Source: Planktomarina sp. (GTDB lineage Bacteria; Pseudomonadota; Alphaproteobacteria; Rhodobacterales; Rhodobacteraceae). Taken from it: 36,053 nt of DNA. Location of the stretch: the NCBI GenBank assembly GCA_020629235.1, contig JAHDDS010000019.1:1-36053 (forward strand). Direction: 5' to 3'. A program made the position numbers and the translations under genes. Every line of letters starts with the position of its first letter. Positions within the stretch are counted from its first letter, which is position 1. Shown here in pieces: positions 28,663 to 36,053 of this stretch. Below the pieces are notes generated by a model that saw nothing but the letters and a program-made list of their open reading frames with translations, was not told the origin of the DNA and made no database searches.

Positions 28663-28696
28663 ATTGTGGCGTCTATTGTCCACAATCGCGCCACAA
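28663..28696. promoter_or_regulatory. Overlapping, mutually exclusive inverted repeats upstream of the LysR gene
   Basis: ATTGTGG (28663-28669)/CCACAAT (28680-28686) and TTGTGGCG (28664-28671)/CGCCACAA (28689-28696) share the left arm. Confidence 0.4.
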
Positions 28697-28700
28697 GCCA

Positions 28701-29051
28701 TCACATTGTTTCGCGCAAGTGACGGCGGAACGCCTTTTTTAGCATGTCCAGTTCAGCGCGCAGCAAATCCACTTCTGCCCGCAGGTCATCCCCGGCCAAA
28801 TCGCCTGCGATCAGGGTAAACGCCCCAATCTTGTCGTCGCCAGACATCACCAAAAACGTATTCACCCCCATCCCCAAGCGGTGTGGGGGCAAGGGTACAG
28901 AAATCGTGTGGCTGTCCCCATCGGCCGACACCGTCACATGATCCACGGTTTCTTCGTGCAACATCACGGCGATCTCTGCGCCTTCTTCCAGGCCGTCCAC
29001 CGTACCGGTCCACACGCCATCGCGAAGGCTGTTTTTTGTAATCTGCGCCAT
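28701..29051 (-). CDS. Hypothetical protein, beta-rich N-terminus with C-terminal coiled coil
   Basis: 116-aa ORF 15 bp downstream of the next ORF on the same strand; C-terminus DDLRAEVDLLRAELDMLKKAFRRHL is heptad-like. Confidence 0.75.
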   Translation of the reverse strand: MAQITKNSLRDGVWTGTVDGLEEGAEIAVMLHEETVDHVTVSADGDSHTISVPLPPHRLGMGVNTFLVMSGDDKIGAFTLIAGDLAGDDLRAEVDLLRAELDMLKKAFRRHLRETM

Positions 29052-29066
29052 TATACTGTCCCTGCC

Positions 29067-29852
29067 CTAGATCTCAGCCCGGGGGCTGCGCGAAAATGCC
29101 ATGTCCCGAATGGTGACTTGGTTCATCGCCGGGTTCTCAAAAATCAAATCAACCCACATTCGGTCGATGCGGTTTTCATTCAAATCCGCATCGCTCATGT
29201 CGAATTCTACCCAGCTTTCGCCTTGCCGAACCTGCAGTTCGCGTACGAATTGTTCGGTGTTCGGTCCATGTTGCACGTTCAAACGGGCAAAGATTTCTAT
29301 GTCGCGTTCGGCTTCGATGGTGGTGGACAGCCGCACAAGGTGGTGTTTGCGCAGGCCGGTCACAGCACTTTCAGGCAAACCCAGCACAACGGACATGAAT
29401 GACCCTTCGAACGCCAAAACATCCAAACGCATGGCATAAGGCGCCATGTCGTGTTCCGATGCGTTGCGCAGTTGGCGGGCTGAAATTTCATTGTGCGGGC
29501 AGTCATGAAACAACTGCAAGTCTGGGCCAATCCAGGTGCCGTTTACCGCTGACGCTTGGCCGGTTTGATCATTGCGCCATCGCCACGCATCCGCCCGCCA
29601 AGCCCAATCACTGCCACGCTGCTTTTGAAATGTGTCGGACCCTTCGCGCGGGATGGTCAGGCGATCTTCGGACGTGCGCACCAAACGGTCCAGCTGCATC
29701 CGCAATTCACGCGCCCGATCGGAAAAGCGCAACAATTCACCGCGTGACATGGTTTTGGCAGCCAAAGCGCGACGCTGCCAACGCTTCAAACCGACGGCGT
29801 CAAAGCCTGTTTCAATCAACTTGCTGCGTTTTGACATTTTGAAAACCGACAC
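29067..29852 (-). CDS. Uncharacterised protein (DUF6478-like)
   Basis: 261-aa ORF, WAWRADAWRWRND..NGTWIGPDLQLFHDCPHNEISARQLRN..; the DUF6478 assignment is from memory of rhodobacteral proteins and unverified. Confidence 0.7.
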   Translation of the reverse strand: MSVFKMSKRSKLIETGFDAVGLKRWQRRALAAKTMSRGELLRFSDRARELRMQLDRLVRTSEDRLTIPREGSDTFQKQRGSDWAWRADAWRWRNDQTGQASAVNGTWIGPDLQLFHDCPHNEISARQLRNASEHDMAPYAMRLDVLAFEGSFMSVVLGLPESAVTGLRKHHLVRLSTTIEAERDIEIFARLNVQHGPNTEQFVRELQVRQGESWVEFDMSDADLNENRIDRMWVDLIFENPAMNQVTIRDMAFSRSPRAEI

Positions 29853-29907
29853 TTTACCATTGGCGGAAGATTAACGCTTTCCGCGCGGATCATACCAGAG
29901 TGTAACA

Positions 29908-29929
29908 GCGGATTTGTTTCCAAATCCGC
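29908..29929. repeat. Hairpin GCGGATTTG-tttc-CAAATCCGC between ilvD 3' end and the DUF6478-like 5' end
   Basis: Perfect 9-bp stem, 4-nt loop; no adjacent U-tract on the ilvD strand. Confidence 0.55.
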
Positions 29930-29968
29930 AACAATTTTCAAAAAACCGGTGATTTTCCGCTTATGGCC

Positions 29969-31738
29969 TTACAGGTCGGCATAGACGTGTTGTTCCGCCT
30001 CGCCGCCTGGGTGGGTCACAGCCCCTTTATAAGCGCCGCCCACAAGTTGCGCATATTTCCACAACGCGCCCGAGGCATAGATCGTCGCCCGTGGGCCCGA
30101 CCAGTTTGCCTTGCGATCCGCCAGTTCATCGTCCGTCAGCGCAACGCTGAGGCTGCCTTCGATCGCATTGATGGTGATAACGTCGCCGTTTTGCAGCATA
30201 CCGATGGGTCCACCGTGGGCAGCTTCGGGACCCACATGCCCGACGCAGAAACCCCGGGTCGCACCAGAAAAGCGCCCGTCTGTAATCAAGGCCACTTTCT
30301 TGCCCATGCCTTGACCGGACAATGCGGCGGTGGTGGCCAGCATTTCGCGCATACCTGGGCCACCCGATGGACCTTCGTTGCGGATCACGATCACTTCGCC
30401 TTCTTCGTATTCCCGTTTCTTGACGGCCTCAAACGCGTCTTCTTCGCATTCAAAAACCCGGGCTGGGCCTGTGAACACTTGGTGCTGGGGGTCGATACCT
30501 GCCACTTTCACAATGGCGCCTTCTGGGGCCAGGTTGCCCTTCAAGCCAACAACCCCACCAGTTTTGGTGATGGGGGTTTCAACAGGATAAATCACGCGCC
30601 CATCGGCTTCGCGGTCGATGCGGTCCAGTTCTTCGCCCATTTCCCGGCCCGTGGCGGTCATGCAGTCTTCGTGGATCAGACCCGCCTTGCGCAGTTCTTT
30701 CATTACCACCGGAACGCCACCGGCTTCATACAGGTCTTTGGCCACGTATTGCCCACCGGGTTTCAGATCGACGAAATAAGGCGTATCGCGGAAAATTTCG
30801 CACACGTCGTCCAGGAAGAATTCAATCCCGGCTTCGTGTGCGATGGCTGGCATGTGCAGGCCTGCGTTCGTGGACCCGCCTGTGCAGGCCACCACCCGGG
30901 CGGCATTTTCCAAGGATTTTCGCGTCACCACATCGCGGGCGCGTATGTTCTTTTCCAAAAGCGCCATGACCGCTTCACCTGACGCCTTGCCGTATTGGTC
31001 GCGGCTTTCATACGGGGCCGGTGCGCCAGATGAATTGGGCAGGGCCAGGCCGATGGCCTCGCTGACGCAAGCCATTGTATTTGCGGTAAATTGTCCGCCG
31101 CACGCACCAGCCGATGGGCACGCCACGCGTTCCAAAATTTCCAACTCTGCCTCAGTCATTGTGCCATTTTGTTGGCGACCCACGGCTTCGAACATATCTT
31201 GAACTGTCAGGTCACGGTCCGCAAAATCCGCGGGTACGGCCGCACCAACGGGCGCGCGGCCCGGCAAGATTGACCCGCCATAGATAAACACCGACGGCAC
31301 ATTCAACCGCACCATGGCCATCATCATCCCAGGCAAGGATTTGTCACATCCAGCAAGGCCCACAATCGCGTCATAACAATGCCCGCGCATTGTCAATTCC
31401 ACCGTGTCGGCGATGGCTTCCCGACTGGCCAAAGATGACCGCATGCCTTCGTGGCCCATGGCGATCCCGTCGGTGACGGTGATTGTTGTGAATTCACGCG
31501 GCGTGCCAGCACCGGCTTTCACACCCAATTTCACCGCCTGCGCCTGCCGGTTCAGGGAAATGTTGCAAGGGGCTGCTTCGTTCCAGCAGGTGGCAACACC
31601 GACGAACGGCTGGGCGATTTCTTCCGCGCTCATGCCCATGGCGTAGTAATATGAACGGTGCGGCGCGCGCGCCGGGCCCACGCTGACGTGACGGCTGGGC
31701 AGCTTAGATTTGTCGAACTGTTTGGATTGATCAAGCAT
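29969..31738 (-). CDS. ilvD: Dihydroxy-acid dehydratase
   Basis: [70 protein letters not shown]: IlvD motifs. Confidence 0.96.
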   Translation of the reverse strand: MLDQSKQFDKSKLPSRHVSVGPARAPHRSYYYAMGMSAEEIAQPFVGVATCWNEAAPCNISLNRQAQAVKLGVKAGAGTPREFTTITVTDGIAMGHEGMRSSLASREAIADTVELTMRGHCYDAIVGLAGCDKSLPGMMMAMVRLNVPSVFIYGGSILPGRAPVGAAVPADFADRDLTVQDMFEAVGRQQNGTMTEAELEILERVACPSAGACGGQFTANTMACVSEAIGLALPNSSGAPAPYESRDQYGKASGEAVMALLEKNIRARDVVTRKSLENAARVVACTGGSTNAGLHMPAIAHEAGIEFFLDDVCEIFRDTPYFVDLKPGGQYVAKDLYEAGGVPVVMKELRKAGLIHEDCMTATGREMGEELDRIDREADGRVIYPVETPITKTGGVVGLKGNLAPEGAIVKVAGIDPQHQVFTGPARVFECEEDAFEAVKKREYEEGEVIVIRNEGPSGGPGMREMLATTAALSGQGMGKKVALITDGRFSGATRGFCVGHVGPEAAHGGPIGMLQNGDVITINAIEGSLSVALTDDELADRKANWSGPRATIYASGALWKYAQLVGGAYKGAVTHPGGEAEQHVYADL

Positions 31739-32124
31739 GGCGACCCCCTGGCTGAGAATTTTCAACGGGTGTAGGACACCGACGAAGGGCCGACAAGTTT
31801 ATTAAAATGCGGCGCACTGAAGGAATGTGGTCAAACCGGTACGTTGGTCAGGAATGGGACTTGTCGGTCTTCTGTCAAAGCAGATAAGGCAAAGGAAGAT
31901 TGGAAAACCACGGCTGTGAATCGTCAATCGGTTGCGCCCAAAATAGGCTAAATAAGCCAAGATGAAGCGGCATCAACGTCTGAAACACTGATTCCTTCAG
32001 ATTTGATTAAATTCCTGGACAAATTCGATACATGGTCGGAATTTCTCTTTAAGTCACAACTTTGCGGGGAATTCTGTTGGAATGTCCCACAGAAACAGCA
32101 CTTTTTTCGCGATATTAAGGCGTA

Positions 32125-32147
32125 GAATCGCCAAAATTGGGTGATTC
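32125..32147. promoter_or_regulatory. Near-palindrome GAATCGCC-aaaattg-GGTGATTC with a GANTC site in each arm
   Basis: 8-bp arms with one G-T wobble, upstream of the CPBP gene; two further GANTC sites at 31918-31922 and 31990-31994. Confidence 0.4.
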
Positions 32148-32229
32148 AGTTGATGTTAACAATCGTGTCTGGTCTAAGGGGACTGCACACGTGGGTACGA
32201 TGCAAACTGAAGCCACCTGGGAAGGTTTA

Positions 32230-33111
32230 ATGGACTACGCCCCACACGAACGCCTCGTAGCGCCAGCGCGCGCTTACGCTGCCGTATGGCGGTTGGGGTT
32301 GGGCTGTGCCGTTGGCTTGGGTATCTTCATTGCGTTAAATTACCTTTACGTTGGTGCCGCTGAACTTGTGGTGGGCCGCGAATTCTTGGCCCCGATCGCC
32401 CGAAACGGCGGAAATATCGGCCCCCTGCAAACCCTGTTTTTGCTGTCCACTTTCGTTTTGATGTTCGCGGCTGTCGGATTGACGGTGTATGTGGTGCACA
32501 AAGCCAGCCCGCTTTCGATTGTGGGCGCGTTGCCCCGGGCGCTTCGCGACTTCCGAACAGCTTTTGTGGCATTGGTGCCAATCATTCTTGGTGTGATGGC
32601 GATCCAGTTTGTGTTTGAAGCCCCGCGTTTGAACGTGGACCTCAGCCTTTGGATGATGCTGTTGCCTGCGGCAATCGGATTGGTCTTTGTCCAAGTCACG
32701 GCCGAAGAAGTCGTGTTCCGCGGATATTTGCAAAGCCAAGTTGCTGCCTTGGGTTTGCCGCCAGCGATGTGGATTATGATCCCGTCCATCCTGTTTGGCT
32801 TCGGCCACTATAACCCAGACGCCGTGGGCACTGCTGCGCCGTGGATTGTTCTTTGGGCGATTATGTTCGGCGCTTTGGCCGCCGACCTGACCGCCCGCAC
32901 GGGGTCCATTGGGGCCGCCGTTGCGTTCCACTTCGTGAACAACTTGATGGCCATTGTGCTGATCGGCCTGTCCGACCACATGGGCGGTCTGGCCCTGTGG
33001 GTCCTGCCCTTCAGCGTTTCAGATACAAACGAAGTGATGATGCGCTTGCCCAGCAACGCCATCGCGATGCTTGTCATGTATCTGGTCATCCGCGCCCGAC
33101 TGCGGGTCTGA
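32230..33111 (+). CDS. CPBP family intramembrane metalloprotease (CAAX protease/Abi-like)
   Basis: Multiple TM segments; TAEEVVFRGYLQSQ (EExxxR), FGFGHYNPD (HxxN-like), AVAFHFVNNLMA. Start 32230 preferred for its GGAAGG SD; 32200 is the alternative. Confidence 0.88.
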   Translation: MDYAPHERLVAPARAYAAVWRLGLGCAVGLGIFIALNYLYVGAAELVVGREFLAPIARNGGNIGPLQTLFLLSTFVLMFAAVGLTVYVVHKASPLSIVGALPRALRDFRTAFVALVPIILGVMAIQFVFEAPRLNVDLSLWMMLLPAAIGLVFVQVTAEEVVFRGYLQSQVAALGLPPAMWIMIPSILFGFGHYNPDAVGTAAPWIVLWAIMFGALAADLTARTGSIGAAVAFHFVNNLMAIVLIGLSDHMGGLALWVLPFSVSDTNEVMMRLPSNAIAMLVMYLVIRARLRV

Positions 33112-33129
33112 TCACCCTGCAGCGTTGCA

Positions 33130-33148
33130 AATCCTGGCCGCCAGGATT
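33130..33148. repeat. Hairpin AATCCTGG-ccg-CCAGGATT between CPBP gene and accD
   Basis: Perfect 8-bp stem, 3-nt loop; no U-tract. Confidence 0.5.
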
Positions 33149-33186
33149 AGGTCCATCCCAACCAACATTTCGGGAAGCTACGCGCC

Positions 33187-34107
33187 GTGAACTGGATTTC
33201 AAATTACGTCCGCCCCAAGATCAACAGCCTATTTTCGCGCCGCGATGTGCCGGAAAATCTGTGGACCAAATGCGATGATTGCGGGACCATGTTGTTCCAC
33301 CGCGAACTGACTGAAAACCTGAACGTCTGCACGCAGTGCAACCACCATATGCACATCGCCCCAGTCGACCGGTGCCTGGCCTTGTTCGATGGCGGTATCT
33401 TTGTGGAAGTGCCTGTCGAAGAACCCATTGCCGACCCGCTGGGGTTCAAAGACCAAAAGAAGTACCCGGACCGCATGAAAGCCGCCCAAAAAGCGGCCCA
33501 TGCAAAAGAAGCAATGTTGGTGGCTGAAGGCGAAATTGGCCGCACCCCCGTGGTGGTGGCCGTTCAAGATTTCGGGTTTATGGCCGGGTCCATGGGCATG
33601 TATGTGGGCAATGCCATCCTTGCAGCAGCCGAACGGGCCGTTGCATTGAAGCGGCCTTTGATCTTGTTTTCAGCCGCAGGTGGCGCGCGCATGCAAGAAG
33701 GGATCTTGTCGCTGATGCAGATGCCCCGCACCACAGTGGCAGTGCAGATGCTGAAAGAAGCGGGTCTGCCCTATATCGTGGTATTGACGCACCCCACCAC
33801 AGGCGGTGTCACGGCCAGTTACGCCATGTTGGGGGACATTCACATCGCGGAACCCAATGCGCTGATCTGCTTTGCTGGCCCGCGCGTGATCGAACAGACC
33901 ATTCGCGAAAAGCTGCCCGAAGGGTTTCAGCGGGCCGAATATCTTTTGGACCACGGCATGTTGGACATGGTGGTGGCGCGCGGCGAAATGCGGGATCGGT
34001 TGATCCGCATTGTCCGCATGATGCTGAAAGAAACCCCGCCGGTTGCGGGCGATTTGCCAAAGCCCGCCGCCCCTGTCGCGGTTCCATCCCCGGACGCGTC
34101 AGAGTGA
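33187..34107 (+). CDS. accD: Acetyl-CoA carboxylase carboxyltransferase subunit beta
   Basis: N-terminal zinc finger TKCDDCG..NVCTQCNHHM; FMAGSMGMYVGNAILAAAERA..FSAAGGARMQEGILSLMQM. GTG start. Confidence 0.96.
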   Translation: MNWISNYVRPKINSLFSRRDVPENLWTKCDDCGTMLFHRELTENLNVCTQCNHHMHIAPVDRCLALFDGGIFVEVPVEEPIADPLGFKDQKKYPDRMKAAQKAAHAKEAMLVAEGEIGRTPVVVAVQDFGFMAGSMGMYVGNAILAAAERAVALKRPLILFSAAGGARMQEGILSLMQMPRTTVAVQMLKEAGLPYIVVLTHPTTGGVTASYAMLGDIHIAEPNALICFAGPRVIEQTIREKLPEGFQRAEYLLDHGMLDMVVARGEMRDRLIRIVRMMLKETPPVAGDLPKPAAPVAVPSPDASE

Positions 34108-35366
34108 GCATCCAAAAATCGGACATTATCCTGGACCGGATGATGGCGCTGCATCCAAAGGTCATGGACCTGGTTTTGGACCGCGTTTGGCGGCTGCTGG
34201 CGGCGTTGGACAACCCCCAAGACCGGTTGCCCCCGGTGATCCATATTGCCGGGACAAATGGAAAGGGGTCCACCCTTGCGATGATCCGTGCAGGACTGAC
34301 CGGGGCCGGATTTCAAGCCCACGCCTACACCAGTCCGCATTTGGCCATGTTTCACGAACGCATCCGCCTGGCCGGCACGTTGATCACCGAAGACGCCCTG
34401 ACCGAACTGCTTGACCAATGCTATGCGGCCAATGGTGGCGACCCCATCACATATTTCGAAATTACGACATGTGCTGCTTTGAAAGCGTTTGCGGATACAC
34501 CTGCCGATTACACGCTGCTGGAAGTGGGCCTGGGTGGACGGTTGGACGCAACAAACGTCGTGGCCGCCCCGGCCGCCACGGTGATCACGCCAGTGGATTT
34601 GGACCATCAACAGTTCTTGGGCGACACGCTTGCTGCCATCGCAGGTGAAAAGGCGGGCATATTGAAACGCGGTGTCCCAGCCATCATCGGCCCGCAACAA
34701 GACGCAGCGCTGGACGTGATCGAACAGCAAATTGCCAAGGTGGGTGCGGACCCATGGATCTTCGGCCAACACTGGCACGTGGGGACTGAACGGGACCGCC
34801 TGGTGTATCAAGACGAAACGGGGTTGCTGGACCTGCCCCTGCCCGCATTGCGTGGCCCACACCAAATCCAAAACGCAGGCACGGCCATCGCCACGTTGCG
34901 CAAACTTGGCCAGGGGGAGACCGCGTTCGAGTCCGCCATGACCAAAGCCACCTGGCCCGCCCGAATGCAGCGCTTGGACCTGCCAGGAGAGGTTTGGTTG
35001 GACGGCGGCCACAACCCAGCTGCAGGCCGCGCCATCGCGGACACATTGACCGCCCTGCCCCCACGACCCACAGTGGCGATCTGCGGCATGTTGAACACCA
35101 AAGACATCACCGGGGTGCTGACACCACTGGTGGACAACATCGACCATGTCTTCACCCTTGCCATTCCCGGCGAAGACAACACCGTTCCTGCCGCTGATAT
35201 CGCCCAAGCCGCCACCGATTTGGGTCTTCACGCCACGGCAACGCAGGACTTTCAAACTGCGTTCGATGCGGCACAAGCCACCGGCCACCGCATTCTGATC
35301 TGTGGGTCGCTTTATCTGGCGGGACATGTCCTTAGGCATTTTGGCCTGCAGGATACAGCCGCTTAA
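34104..35366 (+). CDS. folC: Bifunctional folylpolyglutamate synthase/dihydrofolate synthase
   Basis: IHIAGTNGKGSTLAMI..AYTSPHLAMFHERIRL..LLEVGLGGRLDATNVV..WLDGGHNPAAGRAIAD. GTGA overlap with accD. Confidence 0.95.
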   Translation: MSIQKSDIILDRMMALHPKVMDLVLDRVWRLLAALDNPQDRLPPVIHIAGTNGKGSTLAMIRAGLTGAGFQAHAYTSPHLAMFHERIRLAGTLITEDALTELLDQCYAANGGDPITYFEITTCAALKAFADTPADYTLLEVGLGGRLDATNVVAAPAATVITPVDLDHQQFLGDTLAAIAGEKAGILKRGVPAIIGPQQDAALDVIEQQIAKVGADPWIFGQHWHVGTERDRLVYQDETGLLDLPLPALRGPHQIQNAGTAIATLRKLGQGETAFESAMTKATWPARMQRLDLPGEVWLDGGHNPAAGRAIADTLTALPPRPTVAICGMLNTKDITGVLTPLVDNIDHVFTLAIPGEDNTVPAADIAQAATDLGLHATATQDFQTAFDAAQATGHRILICGSLYLAGHVLRHFGLQDTAA

Positions 35367-35509
35367 GCCACACTGCTTGCACAGTTTTTAAGCAGCACCT
35401 TGACACAACGCAGGATTGTCTCCACCGTGGAATTAATCCGCATGTGTTCTGTGAGTTGTTTCTTTTCTGGCAGGGGCTGCGGGCAACAATAAAAAGGGCA
35501 GTTTGCACG

Positions 35510-36001
35510 ATGCTTCGAGTGGATCGTACATATATCCACCCCAACGGCACAAGACCGGGCACGGCAGACATGACCCAAACGGCAGCAGTATGGGCAGAGG
35601 CAATGCACAACACAACTTACCGAAGTATCGGCGTTTTCGCCGGTGCCATGGCGCTTGGCGTCACGGCCACATCATTGGTCACGGCAGAGGTTATATCCGG
35701 GCCATTGGAAGCGGCAAACAAGCCATCTTTCAGTCTGTCGCCCACTTTGGACGCGCAATCCGTTCCGCTTGAAACCCGGGTAAATGCGATTGTGGCGTTT
35801 TTGAACCGCCCTGCTTTCCCGGAAGACACCGACAATGTGGTTGTCCACGTTGTCAAACCCGGGGACAGTTTGGCCAGTTTGGCCGAACACTACTATGGTG
35901 ACGCGACGCTGTCGCATCACATCGCCGCTGCAAACCGACACGACCTGACGCCTTCTGGGCACGTCAAAGTCGGGCAAAGCCTACAAATTCCAGATATCTA
36001 A
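35510..36001 (+). CDS. LysM peptidoglycan-binding domain protein
   Basis: C-terminal VVHVVKPGDSLASLAEHYYGDATLSHHIAAANRHDLTPSGHVKVGQSLQIPDI; membrane/signal segment IGVFAGAMALGVTATSLV. Start uncertain (35444, 35510, 35570 or 35603). Confidence 0.8.
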   Translation: MLRVDRTYIHPNGTRPGTADMTQTAAVWAEAMHNTTYRSIGVFAGAMALGVTATSLVTAEVISGPLEAANKPSFSLSPTLDAQSVPLETRVNAIVAFLNRPAFPEDTDNVVVHVVKPGDSLASLAEHYYGDATLSHHIAAANRHDLTPSGHVKVGQSLQIPDI

Positions 36002-36022
36002 GGGCTTTCGCTCGCAGTCCAG

Positions 36023-36053
36023 CTTTCCGCCTGCATCTCCCTCAGGCGGGAAG
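36023..36053 (+). terminator. Terminator-like hairpin after the LysM gene (downstream tract cut off by window end)
   Basis: CTTTCCGCCTG-catctccct-CAGGCGGGAAG: 11-bp stem with one G-T wobble. Confidence 0.5.

Noticed and set aside
29963-30982. 339-aa + ORF antisense to ilvD
   Set aside because: Phe/His/Gly-rich shadow frame; ilvD is unambiguous on the minus strand.
33927-35339. 470-aa minus ORF antisense to accD/folC
   Set aside because: Shadow ORF; folC and accD motifs are intact on the + strand.
35373-35395. CTGCTT...AAGCAG hairpin after folC as a terminator
   Set aside because: Only 6 bp with an 11-nt loop, and the T-run lies inside the loop rather than after the stem.
1-36053. CRISPR arrays, tRNA/rRNA genes, transposases, prophage or known anti-phage systems
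   Set aside because: No regularly spaced repeats, T-loop-like tRNA segments, IS-type ORFs or defence-specific domains recognised; the CPBP protease (32230-33111) alone is not evidence of an Abi system.

Overview
The window looks like an ordinary, gene-dense chromosomal segment from an alphaproteobacterium, most likely Rhodobacterales/Roseobacter-like judging by gene content and protein style. I support 38 protein-coding genes, one truncated at the left edge. I recognise no rRNA, tRNA, CRISPR array, prophage, transposase or known defence island. Recognisable genes, left to right: cobO (3' end), NAD(P)H-dependent FMN reductase, two tandem Lin0512-family paralogs, VOC protein, MnmC(o)-like FAD oxidoreductase and divergent MnmD, EamA transporter, lytic transglycosylase, dapA, smpB, a glycine-zipper small protein, sulfurtransferase, aromatic aminotransferase, PBP1-type murein synthase, MlaC/MlaA, a type I secretion ABC/HlyD pair, RidA, GDPD, a FemAB-like protein, PhhB, peroxiredoxin, ferredoxin reductase, rsmD, map, sfsA, CinA-like, GNAT, AhpD-like, OmpA-like, LysR, a two-gene uncharacterised cassette (DUF6478-like plus coiled coil), ilvD, CPBP protease, accD, folC and a LysM protein. 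The best leads are: (1) a translationally coupled pair of Lin0512 paralogs, both lacking the family's signature D/H/G residues; (2) a split mnmC-like pair whose divergent start codons may overlap in one CCATGG; (3) extreme gene packing, with three convergent pairs sharing a 4-bp overlapping stop; (4) an uncharacterised beta-rich/coiled-coil gene pair; (5) an orphan type I secretion pair; (6) an AT-rich ~490-bp intergenic region with clustered GANTC sites. Start codons are by-eye choices. All family calls come from motif recognition, with no database search.
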